Translations under genes and position numbers: made by a program | The notes under the pieces: generated by a model | Database searches by the model: none | Told to the model about the DNA's origin: nothing | Seen by the model: only the letters and a program-made list of their open reading frames with translations | From: Salibaculum griseiflavum | Lineage (GTDB): Bacteria; Pseudomonadota; Alphaproteobacteria; Rhodobacterales; Rhodobacteraceae | Direction of reading: 5' to 3' | DNA length: 64,000 bases | NCBI RefSeq assembly: GCF_003129565.1 | Contig: NZ_QETF01000009.1 | Coordinates: 62,001-126,000, forward strand | Part shown: positions 1 through 9,787 of the stretch, one piece after another | How positions within the stretch are numbered: position 1 is the first letter of the stretch | Layout of the letters: each line of letters starts with the position of its first letter

Positions 1-1978
1 CCGGCTCGACCATATTCGTACCCGTAGGTTCGAGAATGATCGCAGGGCCGGTCACCACCTGCCCCTGGGCCAACTGCCCCCGCTCGAAGATGGGCGCGCC
101 CTGCCGCGCGCCGCCTGTATGTACGGCTACGTTGGCGACAGGGCTGGCCGGGTTGTCCATCGCGGCGCCGATCCGCCCGGGCATCTCGCCGGCGCCGCCA
201 ATGGCCTCGACGCTGAGCATTTCAAACAGGATCGCCCGTTCCGGGCTGGTAAATCCGAACCGCGCGGCATGCGCCGCCTCGAACGCGGCCTGCATCTGAT
301 CGACCGGACCGAAATCGACGGGCAGCGGCTGGTGCGAGCCATCATAGCGCAAATGGGCCTGGGCACGGGTCTCGACCGGCCCGGTCACGCCTTGCGACCT
401 GAGCGCCCCGCTGGCCTGTTCGGTCAGCGCATTGATCCGCGCGGCAGCGCCATCATGATCGGCCAAGGGCGCATCATGTTGTTCCTCGGCCATCTCGCGC
501 AGTTCGGCCAGCCCCATGCCAAAGGCCGAAAGGACCCCGGCGAAAGGATGGATCAGCACCTGCCCCATGCCCAGCGCATCGGCCACAAGGCAGGCATGCT
601 GCCCGCCCGCCCCGCCGAAGCATTGCAGGGTATAGCCCGTCACATCATGGCCGCGCTGCACGCTGATCTTCTTGATCGCGTTAGCCATGTTGTCGACGGC
701 AATCCTAAGGAAGCCCTCGGCCATGTCCTCGGGGCTGCGCGGGGCCTCGCCGGTGGCCACGGCGACTTCCTCGGACAGGGTTTCGAATTTTTGGCGCACG
801 ACCTCCGCATCCAGCGGCTGGTCACCCTCTGGCCCGAAAACCTGCGGGAAATGGTCAGGCGTGAGCTTGCCCAGCATGACATTGCAGTCGGTCACGGTCA
901 GCGGCCCGCCCCGGCGATAACAGGCCGGGCCGGGATCTGCGCCGGCGCTTTCGGGGCCGACCTGGAAGCGCCCGTCGCGGAAGGAGCATATCGAACCGCC
1001 CCCGGCGGCAACCGTATGAATATCCATCATCGGGGCACGCATGCGCACGCCGGCAACCTCGGTCTCGAAGCTGCGTTCATAGGCGCCGGCATAGTGGCTC
1101 ACATCGGTGCTGGTGCCGCCCATGTCGAAACCGATCAGCCGGTCATGGCCCGCCGCCTCGCCTGTCTTGACCATGCCCACGATCCCACCGGCCGGGCCGG
1201 ACAGAATCGCATCCTTGCCCTGAAATCTCATCGCATCGGTCAGGCCGCCGCTTGATTGCATGAACAGCAATTGCCCGGTCACGCGGCCCACATCCAGCGC
1301 ATCGGCCACCTGGTTCACGTAACGGCGCAGGATGGGCGAGAGATAGGCGTCGACCACCGTGGTATCCCCACGCCCGACCAGCTTGGCCAAGCCCGACACC
1401 CCGTGCGATGTGCTGACCTGCCCAAAGCCCAATTCGCGGGCGATCTCGGCCGCGCGGCGTTCATGGACAGGGTCGAGATAGGCATGCAGGAAGGCGATCG
1501 CGACCGCGTCGAACCCGGCCTTGCGAGCGTCCTCCAGCGTGGCGCGCACGGCGGCCTCGTCCATCGGCGTCAGCACGGCGCCCTCGGCATCCAGCCTCTC
1601 GTCGACCTCGGCCACCTGATCATAGAGCAATTCCGGCCGTGTGACGTTCAGGTCGAACAGGCGCGGCCGGGTCTGGTAACCGATCCGTAGCAGGTCGCCG
1701 AAGCCCTTCGTAATCAAAAGGAAGGTGCGTTCGCCCTTGCGCTCCAGCAAGGCGTTTGTGGCCACGGTCGTGCCCATTTTGACAGAGCGGATGGCGCCGG
1801 GCTCGGGCGCATCGGTGCCCATCAGGTCGCGAATGCCCTGCACGGCGGCATCCCGGTAGCGTTCGGGATTTTCCGAAAGCAGCTTGTGCGTGACCAGTCC
1901 GCCGTCGGGGGTGCGAGCGACGATATCGGTGAATGTGCCACCTCGGTCGATCCAGAATTCCCAGGCCTTCGCCGCCAT
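1..1978 (-). CDS. 5-oxoprolinase / hydantoinase family protein, C-terminus cut by window edge
   Basis: Family members hydrolyse 5-oxoproline or hydantoins with ATP in the cytoplasm. The visible 659 residues are the N-terminal HyuA-type half. Near the start is the first ATP-binding motif ([12 protein letters not shown], about residues 9-20), and about residue 295 the second ([12 protein letters not shown]). The reading frame runs off the left edge without a stop, so the C-terminal HyuB half or the end of a HyuA subunit lies outside. The FWIDRGG-type N-terminus is usual for the long fused 5-oxoprolinases of about 1200 residues, which is my preferred reading. The ATG is preceded by a clear GAAGGAGG ribosome site. 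Substrate cannot be settled from sequence. Confidence 0.85.
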   Translation of the reverse strand, partial: MAAKAWEFWIDRGGTFTDIVARTPDGGLVTHKLLSENPERYRDAAVQGIRDLMGTDAPEPGAIRSVKMGTTVATNALLERKGERTFLLITKGFGDLLRIGYQTRPRLFDLNVTRPELLYDQVAEVDERLDAEGAVLTPMDEAAVRATLEDARKAGFDAVAIAFLHAYLDPVHERRAAEIARELGFGQVSTSHGVSGLAKLVGRGDTTVVDAYLSPILRRYVNQVADALDVGRVTGQLLFMQSSGGLTDAMRFQGKDAILSGPAGGIVGMVKTGEAAGHDRLIGFDMGGTSTDVSHYAGAYERSFETEVAGVRMRAPMMDIHTVAAGGGSICSFRDGRFQVGPESAGADPGPACYRRGGPLTVTDCNVMLGKLTPDHFPQVFGPEGDQPLDAEVVRQKFETLSEEVAVATGEAPRSPEDMAEGFLRIAVDNMANAIKKISVQRGHDVTGYTLQCFGGAGGQHACLVADALGMGQVLIHPFAGVLSAFGMGLAELREMAEEQHDAPLADHDGAAARINALTEQASGALRSQGVTGPVETRAQAHLRYDGSHQPLPVDFGPVDQMQAAFEAAHAARFGFTSPERAILFEMLSVEAIGGAGEMPGRIGAAMDNPASPVANVAVHTGGARQGAPIFERGQLAQGQVVTGPAIILEPTGTNMVEP

Positions 1979-2092
1979 GTCCTTGCCTCCTTCGCGCGGC
2001 GCCACCTTTGACACAAATACCTCGCGGGGCAAGGCCCTGCAGCGGCACCCCGAAAAACCCCGCAAACCCCGCCACGCGGGCGAAGAATCGGT

Positions 2093-2121
2093 TTGACAGG
2101 CCCGTTGCCCGCGAGTATGCG
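2093..2121 (+). promoter_or_regulatory. Promoter of tRNA-Met
   Basis: A TTGACA -35 box and a TATGCG -10 box are separated by exactly 17 bases. The expected transcription start lies about 8 bases before the mature tRNA 5' end, a good fit for a stable RNA promoter. Confidence 0.65.
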
Positions 2122-2135
2122 AACGCCGGTGATGA

Positions 2136-2212
2136 GGCGTGGTAGCTCAGCTGGTTAGAGCACAGCACTCATAATGCTGGGGTCGGCGGTTCAAGTCCGC
2201 CCCACGCTACCA
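2136..2212 (+). tRNA. tRNA-Met (CAT), elongator type
   Basis: A full cloverleaf can be drawn: acceptor stem 2136-2142 with 2202-2208 (one terminal G-T pair), D stem GCTC/GAGC, anticodon stem CAGCA/TGCTG around loop CTCATAA with anticodon CAT at 2170-2172, T stem GGCGG/CCGCC with loop TTCAAGT, and an encoded CCA end. The paired first base and overall sequence fit elongator Met rather than initiator; a lysidine-modified tRNA-Ile2 also has CAT but usually starts differently. Confidence 0.93.
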
Positions 2213-2275
2213 TCACTTTCCCGTTCCAACCCGGTTTGCTTTGCGGCACTGTGCGGTCGAGGGGGATCGTGTGTC

Positions 2276-3685
2276 ATGACATCGCTGAAGGCGTTCGCCG
2301 AAATCGTCGGAACAGATTATGCCATGATCGGCGCGGACACGGCCAAATGGGCGCAGGACTGGACCGGCGCCTATTCCGGCGCACCGGGTGTCGTGCTGCG
2401 CCCGGCAGATACGGCTCAAGTCTCGGCGATCCTGCGCAAGGCCTCGGAACTGAGGCTGTCGGTGATACCCGTTTCCGGCAATACCGGCCTGGTCGGCGGC
2501 ACCCATGCTCCGGGCGGGGTGCTGCTTTCGCTGGATCGGATGAATACCATCCGCGAGGTGAACCCCCGCGCGCGCACCGCCGTGGTCGAGGCTGGCGTGA
2601 TCCTGTCTGCGCTGCATGAGGCCGCCGACGACCACGAGCTCATCTTTCCATTGACCTTCGGCGCGCACGGCTCGGCCATGATCGGCGGGGTGCTGTCCAC
2701 CAATGCCGGCGGGTCCAACGTGCTGCGCTACGGCAATACCCGAGACCTGTGCCTGGGCATCGAGGCGGTGTTGGCCGATGGTCGCGTGGTGGACCTCATG
2801 AGCGCGGTGCACAAGGACAATTCCGGCCTGGACCTGCGCGATCTTCTGATCGGGGCCGAGGGGCAGCTGGGCGTGATCACCGCCGCTGTCATGAAGCTCT
2901 ATCCCAAACCGCGCGCCTACGCCACGGCGATGCTGGCCGTTCCCGCGCTCGGCCCCGCGCTGGACCTGCTCAACCGGTTGCAGGACGCGACCGGTGGCGC
3001 GGTCGAGGCCTTCGAATACATGCCGCGCAACTACATCCAGACCCACCTGGACAGGATCGAAGGTGCCCGCCCGCCCTTCGACGAGATGCATGACGTGAAC
3101 ATCCTGGTCGAACTCGGGGCAACCGCGGACCGCGATGCCGACCCCGGACCGGACGGCAAGCCGCCCATCATGGCGCTGCTGGAACGGGAGCTGGAAGCGA
3201 TGCTTGAGGCAGGCACGCTTCTGGATGCGGTGATCGCCCAGAACGAGGCCCAGCGCCGCGAGATGTGGGCGCGCCGCGAGGCCGCCGCCGAGCTCACCTT
3301 CTGGCGCAAGCCCTATATCGATACGGACGTGGCCGTGCCGCTTGACCGGGTCGAGACATTCCTCGAGCAGGCCAATACCCGGATTGCCGCGAAAGACCCC
3401 GAAGCCGAGCCGTTCTACATCGCCCATCTGGGCGACGGGAACGTGCATTACGGGTGCTACGTGTCTGACCCTTCCCCGGCGCACAAGGATGCCATCATCG
3501 CGATTGTCGAGGACGTGGTCGCGGAACTGGGCGGGTCGTTTTCCGCCGAACACGGTGTGGGCCAATCCAAGCTGGCCACGATGCGGCGACGCAAGGACCC
3601 GGTTGCGCTGGACATGATGCGCCGCATCAAACACGCACTGGACTCTCAGGGCATCCTGAATCCGGGAAAGACGATTCCGGACTAG
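2276..3685 (+). CDS. FAD-binding oxidoreductase (GlcD / D-2-hydroxyacid dehydrogenase type)
   Basis: A 469-residue protein of the VAO-type flavin family that oxidises D-2-hydroxyacids such as D-lactate, glycolate or D-2-hydroxyglutarate. The FAD pyrophosphate loop is seen as VSGNTGLVGGTHAPGG (about residues 63-78). The C-terminal domain has the metal/substrate motif HLGDGNVHYG, then FSAEHGVGQSK and the family ending LNPGKT. ATG 2276 follows a GAGGGGGA ribosome site; the frame is open further upstream, but only into the tRNA gene. It stands alone as a single gene and converges with hemC. The exact substrate is not decidable. Confidence 0.85.
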   Translation: MTSLKAFAEIVGTDYAMIGADTAKWAQDWTGAYSGAPGVVLRPADTAQVSAILRKASELRLSVIPVSGNTGLVGGTHAPGGVLLSLDRMNTIREVNPRARTAVVEAGVILSALHEAADDHELIFPLTFGAHGSAMIGGVLSTNAGGSNVLRYGNTRDLCLGIEAVLADGRVVDLMSAVHKDNSGLDLRDLLIGAEGQLGVITAAVMKLYPKPRAYATAMLAVPALGPALDLLNRLQDATGGAVEAFEYMPRNYIQTHLDRIEGARPPFDEMHDVNILVELGATADRDADPGPDGKPPIMALLERELEAMLEAGTLLDAVIAQNEAQRREMWARREAAAELTFWRKPYIDTDVAVPLDRVETFLEQANTRIAAKDPEAEPFYIAHLGDGNVHYGCYVSDPSPAHKDAIIAIVEDVVAELGGSFSAEHGVGQSKLATMRRRKDPVALDMMRRIKHALDSQGILNPGKTIPD

Positions 3686-3712
3686 GTCACTTGCGACCCC
3701 GGCCTTGCCCGT

Positions 3713-4678
3713 TCAGCCCGCTTGCACCGCCTCGAAGAATCCCGGCTTGGCGCGACCCAAAAGCTCTTTGGCCAATGCCACACCCATGGCCGGACCGTCC
3801 GAGACCGGCCCGGACAGCTCTCCCGCATGCACCTCTGACCCGTCCGGGCGCAGGATCTCTCCGCGCAATCGCAGGCCCTCGGGCGAAAACTCCGCCAGCC
3901 CGCCGATGGGGGTTTCACAGGAACCGTCCAGCGCGGCGAGGAAGGCGCGTTCGCAGGCCAGGCGTTCGCCGGTTTCGCGGTCATGGATCGCGGCCAGCAT
4001 CTCGGCCACGCGGTCGTCATCCGCCCGCCGCTCGATCCCGATGGCCCCTTGGGCCACGGCCGGAAGCATATCCTCGGGGGCGATCGGGGCGCGCGCGACC
4101 TCGGCCATGCCCAGCCGCCGCAGCCCGGCCATCGCCAGGAAGGTCGCCCCGGCCACACCATCCTCCAGCTTCTTGAGCCGTGTCTGGACGTTGCCGCGGA
4201 ACTCCACCACTTCCAGGTCGGGACGGCGCGCGCGCAGTTGCGCCCGCCGGCGCAGGCTCGACGTGCCCACGACCGTGCCCGCTGGCAGGTCAGCCAAAGA
4301 GGCATGCGCCAAAGACACGAACGCATCGCGCACGTCCTCGCGCGGCAGATAGCAATCCAGCATCAGCCCCTCGGGCTGGTCCACCGGCATGTCCTTCATG
4401 GAATGCACGGCGATGTCGATCCCGCCAGACAGCATCGCCTCTTCGATTTCCTTGGTGAACAGCCCCTTGCCGCCGATCTCTTTCAAGGGCCGGTCCGCGT
4501 CGATCATCGATCGGTTGTCGCCGGTCGTCTTGATCACAACAATGTCGAAGGCCTCGGCGGGCAACTCGAACGCCGCCGCCAGCCGGTCGCGGGTTTCATG
4601 GGCCTGGGCCAGCGCCAGCGGCGAACCGCGCGTGCCGATCTTGAGCGGACGGTCGGGGGAAGGAAGATCATGCGTCAT
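3713..4678 (-). CDS. hemC: Hydroxymethylbilane synthase (porphobilinogen deaminase)
   Basis: Joins four porphobilinogens into hydroxymethylbilane in tetrapyrrole synthesis, in the cytosol. The 321-residue protein has the N-terminal [13 protein letters not shown] motif, the [16 protein letters not shown] stretch, VHSMKDMP, the arginine-rich [11 protein letters not shown] and the dipyrromethane-cofactor cysteine (Cys254 in [10 protein letters not shown]). Length is normal. It is divergent from hemE with 90 bases between the starts, so the two consecutive activities of the pathway (with hemD elsewhere) probably share a control region. Confidence 0.97.
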   Translation of the reverse strand: MTHDLPSPDRPLKIGTRGSPLALAQAHETRDRLAAAFELPAEAFDIVVIKTTGDNRSMIDADRPLKEIGGKGLFTKEIEEAMLSGGIDIAVHSMKDMPVDQPEGLMLDCYLPREDVRDAFVSLAHASLADLPAGTVVGTSSLRRRAQLRARRPDLEVVEFRGNVQTRLKKLEDGVAGATFLAMAGLRRLGMAEVARAPIAPEDMLPAVAQGAIGIERRADDDRVAEMLAAIHDRETGERLACERAFLAALDGSCETPIGGLAEFSPEGLRLRGEILRPDGSEVHAGELSGPVSDGPAMGVALAKELLGRAKPGFFEAVQAG

Positions 4679-4768
4679 AATGCGCTTCTAGACGCAGGTC
4701 CGGGGCGTGACAACGGCTTGACTTCACCGGGCGCAACTGGAACCTCGGACACGTTGATAGGAGACCCC

Positions 4769-5800
4769 ATGACCGACAAGCTGATCCTGCGCGCCCTCGC
4801 CGGCGAAACGCTGCCCACCCCGCCGATCTGGATGATGCGCCAGGCCGGCCGCTACCTGCCCGAATACCGCGCGACCCGCGCCGAGGCCGGGGATTTCCTG
4901 TCGCTGTGCTACAATTCCGAGCTGGCCGCCGAGGTGACGCTGCAACCGATCCGGCGCTACGGGTTCGATGCGGCGATCCTGTTTGCCGACATCCTGCTGC
5001 TGCCGCAGGCGCTGGGGGCCGACCTGTGGTTCGTAACCGGCGAAGGGCCGCGCCTGTCCACCATCACCGACCAGGCCGGATTCGACGCCCTGAAGCCCGC
5101 CGACGCGGTGCATGAACACCTGTCGCCGGTCTATGAAACCGTGCGCATCCTGTCGCGCGAATTGCCCAAGGAGACCACCCTGATCGGGTTTGCAGGCGCG
5201 CCCTGGACAGTAGCGACCTACATGATCGCCGGTCGCGGCACGCCCGACCAGGGGCCGGCTCATGCGCTCAAGGCCGAGAACCGCCTGCTCTTCGAGGCGC
5301 TTCTGGACCGGCTGACCGAAGCGACCATCGGCTACCTCTCTTCCCAGATCGAAGCCGGGGCCGAGGTCGTCAAGATCTTCGACAGCTGGGCCGGCTCGCT
5401 TCAGGGGGACGATTTCCAGAAATACGCGATCGAGCCGGCCCGGCGGATCACTACCGAACTCAAGGCACGGCATCCCGAAACCCCCATCATCGCCTTCCCG
5501 CGCGGCGCGGGTGAACGCTATGTCGGACTGCATCAGGCCATCGGCGCGGATTGCATCGCCCTCGATGACGGCGTGACGCCCGAATGGGCCGCCGACCATG
5601 TGCAGGTCGATGGTTGCGTTCAGGGCAACCTGAAATCCTCGCACATGGTGACCGGCGGCGACGACCTGGTGCGCGAAACCCGCCGAGTGGTCGATGCATT
5701 GTCCAAGGGCCCGCACATCTTCAACCTGGGCCACGGGATCACACCGGACGCCGACCCCGAGAACGTCCAGCTGATGATCGACACGATCCGAGGCGGGTAA
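4769..5800 (+). CDS. hemE: Uroporphyrinogen decarboxylase
   Basis: Decarboxylates the four acetate side chains of uroporphyrinogen III to give coproporphyrinogen III. The 343-residue protein begins with the signature [14 protein letters not shown] (about residues 21-34) and has the second signature [14 protein letters not shown] (about 139-152). ATG 4769 follows GATAGGAGAC and gives the normal family length; the frame is open far upstream opposite hemC, which is antisense to a real gene. It is divergent from hemC and converges with hemF. Confidence 0.97.
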   Translation: MTDKLILRALAGETLPTPPIWMMRQAGRYLPEYRATRAEAGDFLSLCYNSELAAEVTLQPIRRYGFDAAILFADILLLPQALGADLWFVTGEGPRLSTITDQAGFDALKPADAVHEHLSPVYETVRILSRELPKETTLIGFAGAPWTVATYMIAGRGTPDQGPAHALKAENRLLFEALLDRLTEATIGYLSSQIEAGAEVVKIFDSWAGSLQGDDFQKYAIEPARRITTELKARHPETPIIAFPRGAGERYVGLHQAIGADCIALDDGVTPEWAADHVQVDGCVQGNLKSSHMVTGGDDLVRETRRVVDALSKGPHIFNLGHGITPDADPENVQLMIDTIRGG

Positions 5801-5899
5801 AGCTGCGAACGGGGCGACACCGATCCAGGTGCCCGTTGCGCCCTTGGTTATGGACCAGCCAACCCTGGCGCAATCCAACCCGCGGGGCCCGCCCCGCCG

Positions 5900-6796
5900 T
5901 CATATCCACTTGGCCATGGGCGGCAGGCTCATCAGGACGGCGTTGGCGTCATGGCCGGTTTCCAGGCCGAACTTGGTTCCCCGGTCATAGACAAGGTTGT
6001 ATTCGGCGTAGAGCCCACGATGCACGAGCTGGGCATCCTTGTCCGCCTCGGTCCACGCGATATCGCGCCGCTTTTCAGTCACCGGCAGGAAGGCCGGCAG
6101 GAAGGCGCGCCCGATATCCTGCGTCAGGGCGAAATCAGCCGCCCAGTCGCCGGTGCAATGGTCATCCATGAAAATCCCGCCCACGCCGCGCGCGCGGCCC
6201 CGGTGCGGAATGTAGAAATAGTCGTCCGCCCATTCCTTGAGGCGCGGATAATGCTCTTCCCCGTGGGGGTCGAGGAACGCCTTCTGCGTGGCATGAAAAT
6301 GCGCCGTGTCCTCGTCATATTCGATGCAGGGGTTCAAGTCCGATCCTCCGCCAAACCACCAGGCATGGGGGGTCCAGAACATACGGGTATTCATGTGAAC
6401 GGCGGGCGTGTGCGGGTTCTGCATATGCGCGACGAGGCTGATGCCGCTGGCCCAGAACCTTGGATCGTCCTTCATACCCGGCAGGCCTTTGCGCGCCATC
6501 ATCGCCGCCTGCGCCTTCTCGCCCAGCGTGCCGTGGACAGTCGAGACATTCACGCCGACCTTTTCGAACACCCGACCGCCACGCATGACCGACATCAGGC
6601 CACCGCCTGCATCCTCTCCTTCGGCGCCCTTGCGCCGGGTCTCGGTCACCTCGAAACGGCCAGCGGGGCTGTCGGCCAGCGGGCCGGAGACCTGCGCATC
6701 CTCAAGCGCTTCAAAAGCGGCGACGATCTCATCGCGCAGCGTTCGGAACCATGCAGAGGCCTGTGCCTTTTCGTCGATCATCTCGTCAGCGGCCAT
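5900..6796 (-). CDS. hemF: Oxygen-dependent coproporphyrinogen III oxidase
   Basis: Converts coproporphyrinogen III to protoporphyrinogen IX with O2, the step after HemE. The 298-residue protein carries the conserved NPHTPAVHMNTRMFW block, GGGSDLNPC, and the C-terminal EYNLVYDRGTKFGLETG with SLPP. It is the oxygen-dependent form; the anaerobic HemN is not in this window. The gene converges with hemE, separated by 99 bases. Confidence 0.97.
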   Translation of the reverse strand: MAADEMIDEKAQASAWFRTLRDEIVAAFEALEDAQVSGPLADSPAGRFEVTETRRKGAEGEDAGGGLMSVMRGGRVFEKVGVNVSTVHGTLGEKAQAAMMARKGLPGMKDDPRFWASGISLVAHMQNPHTPAVHMNTRMFWTPHAWWFGGGSDLNPCIEYDEDTAHFHATQKAFLDPHGEEHYPRLKEWADDYFYIPHRGRARGVGGIFMDDHCTGDWAADFALTQDIGRAFLPAFLPVTEKRRDIAWTEADKDAQLVHRGLYAEYNLVYDRGTKFGLETGHDANAVLMSLPPMAKWI

Positions 6797-6907
6797 CCCG
6801 AAAATCCCTTGTTATTGCCTATCATCGGCCCTTAGCATTCTTTCAATGACACGGCCAATGCCCGTCCAGTCCGACGACCCCGAGTCACATAACCAAGGCC
6901 CCTTCCG

Positions 6908-7294
6908 ATGAAACCCATTTTTCTTGTTCTTCCCCTTGTCGCGCTCGTCGCGTGTGCCACCCCGCGCGAGGCTTGCATCAGAGATGCCCAGCGGCAGGTA
7001 ACCCTGCTGAACCAGCAGATCGCGACGACACAGGGCAATATCGACCGGGGCTATGCGCTGGCCGAGGTTCAGGACATCCGCACGATCACCACGACCTGCA
7101 CCGGCACCAACGAGGATGGCAGCACCTTCACCTTCCCTTGTCAGGAAACCCGGACCATCACCCGCCAGGAGCCCGTCGCCATCAACGTGGCCGAAGAACG
7201 CGCGAAACTCGCCGACCTGATCGAGCGGCGGGACGCTGCGGCCGAGGCGACGAATGCCCGCATCCAGCAATGTATCGCGATGCACCCGGAATGA
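6908..7294 (+). CDS. Putative lipoprotein, unknown function
   Basis: Encodes 128 residues that I do not recognise as a named family. The N-terminus is a lipoprotein signal peptide: MKP, a hydrophobic stretch, and a lipobox ending ALVAC with the lipidated Cys at about residue 16. Two heptad-like helical segments (about 23-45 and 98-125) flank a Thr-rich centre with two further cysteines that could pair. It is probably attached to a membrane in the periplasm. It starts a short distance from hemF, divergent, and converges with an SDR gene 8 bases downstream. Confidence 0.75.
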   Translation: MKPIFLVLPLVALVACATPREACIRDAQRQVTLLNQQIATTQGNIDRGYALAEVQDIRTITTTCTGTNEDGSTFTFPCQETRTITRQEPVAINVAEERAKLADLIERRDAAAEATNARIQQCIAMHPE

Positions 7295-7302
7295 CCTGAG
7301 CG

Positions 7303-8106
7303 TCAGTGTGCCGGCGCATCGACCGGGTCGATCAGGGTGCGCCCGCCATCAACGGTGATGATCTCGCCGGTGACGAAACCCGAGGCGTCCGAGGCGAGGT
7401 ATTGCACCGCATCCGAAACTTCGCCCGGTCCGGCGATGCGACCCAGGGGCGTATGCTCGATGATCTCGCCGCGATAATCCTCGTGCTCTTTCAACGCACC
7501 TTTCAGGCTGGCGCTCATCACGGACCCGAAGGCCACGGCATTGACGCGGATGCGATGCGGGGCCAGGGCCACGGCCATCGACCGGGTCATCTGGTCCAGC
7601 GCGGCGGTCGAGATGGAATACCCCAGCAGTTCCGGGTTGGCCCTGCGCGAGGCAATCGAGCTGAGGTTGATTATGGACCCGGCCGGGCCTTCTTCCTGCC
7701 CTTTGGCCTGCTTGATCATCCGCTTCGAGATCGCCTGCGTCAGGCGCAAGGAGGTCATCAGGTTTTGCTGTATGAGCGCCTCGACATTGTCTTCCGCGGG
7801 GTCGAGCGGGTCCGATGTCATCATCTGGCGCGAGGCGTTCACCAGGATATCGACGCGGTCATAGGCGTCGATGGTCATCGAAAGGAGGTTCGCAATCGAT
7901 AGCTTCTGGCGCAGGTCACAGGCGAAGCTGCGATAGCGGGACCCGTCCACATCGGTCTTGCCCAGTTCCTTTTCCAGGCGGTCATCATCCATGTCGGCAA
8001 AGACGACATTGGCACCCTGGTCAACGAAGTGCCTGCCTATGGCCAGGCCGACCCCATTGGCCGCGCCGGTGACGATGGCGGTTTTGCCTTCGATGGAAAA
8101 GCTCAT
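7303..8106 (-). CDS. SDR family oxidoreductase with altered active site
   Basis: A 267-residue classical short-chain dehydrogenase fold. The cofactor motif TGAANGVG is at residues 13-20, NAS follows at about 90-92, and the C-terminus has the usual GEIITVDGG. The active-site serine is present (Ser150) and so is the tyrosine (Tyr163), but the position of the catalytic lysine in Tyr-x3-Lys is Thr167 (YSIST). Codon ACC is clear in the DNA. The protein may therefore have lost or changed dehydrogenase activity, or may bind a ligand. Substrate unknown. It is a single gene with no obvious operon partner. Confidence 0.85.
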   Translation of the reverse strand: MSFSIEGKTAIVTGAANGVGLAIGRHFVDQGANVVFADMDDDRLEKELGKTDVDGSRYRSFACDLRQKLSIANLLSMTIDAYDRVDILVNASRQMMTSDPLDPAEDNVEALIQQNLMTSLRLTQAISKRMIKQAKGQEEGPAGSIINLSSIASRRANPELLGYSISTAALDQMTRSMAVALAPHRIRVNAVAFGSVMSASLKGALKEHEDYRGEIIEHTPLGRIAGPGEVSDAVQYLASDASGFVTGEIITVDGGRTLIDPVDAPAH

Positions 8107-8157
8107 TTCGGCCTCCCGTTTTTTAGCCCGATTCCCGGTGCGCCACGCTAGGCCATT

Positions 8158-9117
8158 TCAGCGTCGCGGGCGAGTGGCGGCAATCAGCTTGAACGCCGCG
8201 TCACCGCCAAGCTCTTGCACCTGAACGAATAATTCCCGCAGATGCGCCTCGTAGGGCAGGTGACGATTGGCCACCAGGTAAAGCGTGCCACGAGGTTTGA
8301 GGATTCGGGCAGCGGTTGCAAGAAAGGCCTGCCCCAGTTCCGGCGCACCTTTGCGAGAGGTGTGGAACGGCGGATTCATGACGACCGCATCATAAGGGCT
8401 GTCGCTGCGAAACCGCGTGGCGTCCGCCCAATGGGCGGTGGCGCGCGGGTCGTCGATTTTTTCCCTCAGGCAGTCCAGCGCCAATCCCTCGGCCTCGACC
8501 ATGTCCAAATGGCTGACGTCCGGGTGCCGCAGGACCGCCGCCGACAGATAGCCCCATCCGGCCCCAAGGTCGGCCACGCGACCGGCAAGCGGCGGCAGCG
8601 CCTCGGCCAGCAGTCGCGAGCCTGGGTCGATCCGACCCTCGGAGAAAACGCCCGGCTGGGTGCGGAACCCCTCGACAACCTGGTCGGGCACGTCCCAATC
8701 CGGTGCGCCCTCGGGCGCGAACCAGAACAGCCGGCCATGTCCCTTGGTCAGGGTGCCCGCGATCGGCGCCCACCCCCGGCACGCCTTGTAGAGACTGTCC
8801 ACGCCGTCAGTCTTGGCCCCGTCCACGATCACCATCTCCGTGGCCTCGGCGAGCGCCCGCAGCACCAACCGCCGGGCCAGCGCCTTGGACCGGGGCACGA
8901 CAACCACAACGGTCGGCACAGGATCAGTTCTGGCCGCGGCATAGCCACGCGCCTTCCAGGTGTCGTGATCGGGCTTGAAGTCATGGGAAATCTCGACCCG
9001 GCCCTTGTCGATGGCGGACAGGTCATACTCCGCCGGCGGACGCAGGACACGCACGAGTCCGTCAGGCAAGGCCGGGGCGTCTGCCTCCAGAGCGAGGGTC
9101 AATCGGGAATGAGCCAT
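8158..9117 (-). CDS. Class I SAM methyltransferase, RsmC-like
   Basis: A 319-residue protein with the layout of 16S rRNA guanine-N2 methyltransferase RsmC: a divergent N-terminal domain and a C-terminal Rossmann methyltransferase domain. SAM motif I is VADLGAGWGYLSAAV (about 180-194) and the nucleic-acid N-methyltransferase motif NPPFH follows at about 251, then GTLYLVANRHLPYE. The NPPF motif supports methylation of an exocyclic base nitrogen, and rRNA is the likely target by family. It is upstream of clpS on the other side of a 25-base gap, same strand. Confidence 0.8.
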   Translation of the reverse strand: MAHSRLTLALEADAPALPDGLVRVLRPPAEYDLSAIDKGRVEISHDFKPDHDTWKARGYAAARTDPVPTVVVVVPRSKALARRLVLRALAEATEMVIVDGAKTDGVDSLYKACRGWAPIAGTLTKGHGRLFWFAPEGAPDWDVPDQVVEGFRTQPGVFSEGRIDPGSRLLAEALPPLAGRVADLGAGWGYLSAAVLRHPDVSHLDMVEAEGLALDCLREKIDDPRATAHWADATRFRSDSPYDAVVMNPPFHTSRKGAPELGQAFLATAARILKPRGTLYLVANRHLPYEAHLRELFVQVQELGGDAAFKLIAATRPRR

Positions 9118-9142
9118 TGTGCAGGGAACGGGCGGCGACTGC

Positions 9143-9484
9143 CTATTCCTTCTCCATGGTGCATTGCAGGGGGTGCTGGTGGCGCTGCGCCAGGTCCATC
9201 ACCAAGGCGACCTTGGTCTCGGCGATCTCGTGGCTGAAGACGCCTGCCACGGCCACACCTTTCTGATGAACGGTCAGCATGAGTTCCACGGCCTGCGCAT
9301 GGGTCATGCCGAAATATCGTTCCAGCACATGGACGACGAATTCCATCGGCGTGTAATCGTCGTTCAGGATCAATACCTTATAAAGCGGCGGCCGCTTGGT
9401 CTTGGGGCGCGTCTCGACCTTGACGCCGACGTCGCCGTCGTCATCCTGATCCTTGCCGGACATCATCAGTGTCTTGTGCAACAT
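9143..9484 (-). CDS. clpS: ATP-dependent Clp protease adaptor ClpS
   Basis: Delivers N-degron substrates to the ClpAP protease. The 113-residue protein has the family core [23 protein letters not shown] and the C-terminal block with [10 protein letters not shown]. The Asn-Asp-Asp motif that contacts the N-degron is present. ATG 9484 has a GGGAA site four bases upstream; inner ATGs at 9466 and 9463 are possible but lack a ribosome site. clpA is not in the window. It is divergent from the D,D-carboxypeptidase gene. Confidence 0.95.
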   Translation of the reverse strand: MLHKTLMMSGKDQDDDGDVGVKVETRPKTKRPPLYKVLILNDDYTPMEFVVHVLERYFGMTHAQAVELMLTVHQKGVAVAGVFSHEIAETKVALVMDLAQRHQHPLQCTMEKE

Positions 9485-9787
9485 GGCGTTCCCGTTTTCC
9501 GAACCGAGTTCTGGTTCCAGTCGCTTAATATAACTTTGATCGCCCCGGTGAAAAGGGGGGCATCTCCCGGACCGCTCCAGTCGATCCAAGCCCGACGACA
9601 ACCGGCACGTGCCCGCATCTAGAGGCGAGGAGAGTCGCACCCCCAACATGTGCCGAAAAGTGCATGAAAGGCACAGTGAAAACCATTGAAAATAAGGTAT
9701 TTTCGAGACCCGAAACCCGTGCTAGGCTGTCATTACAAATGAGGGACAACAAAATCAGTCCCCGTGAGGCAGATAAAGGGCAGTGAC
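9485..9787. other. Divergent intergenic region clpS / D,D-carboxypeptidase (303 bases)
   Basis: No gene is supported here. The region is less GC-rich than its neighbours around 9660-9760 and holds a perfect inverted repeat at 9688-9704, listed separately. It must contain the promoters of both flanking genes, but I cannot assign -35 and -10 boxes with confidence. Confidence 0.5.
9688..9704. promoter_or_regulatory. Perfect inverted repeat, candidate operator
   Basis: GAAAATA and TATTTTC flank a three-base centre (AGG), a fully symmetric 17-base site in the clpS/carboxypeptidase divergent region. Symmetric AT-rich sites in such places usually bind a dimeric regulator; which one is unknown. Confidence 0.35.

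Noticed and set aside
119-1690. Two long plus-strand frames at the left edge
   Set aside because: They lie opposite the 5-oxoprolinase gene, whose motifs are clear.
5807-5845. Imperfect hairpin between hemE and hemF
   Set aside because: The stem has a bulge and no T run on either strand, so I cannot call it a terminator.
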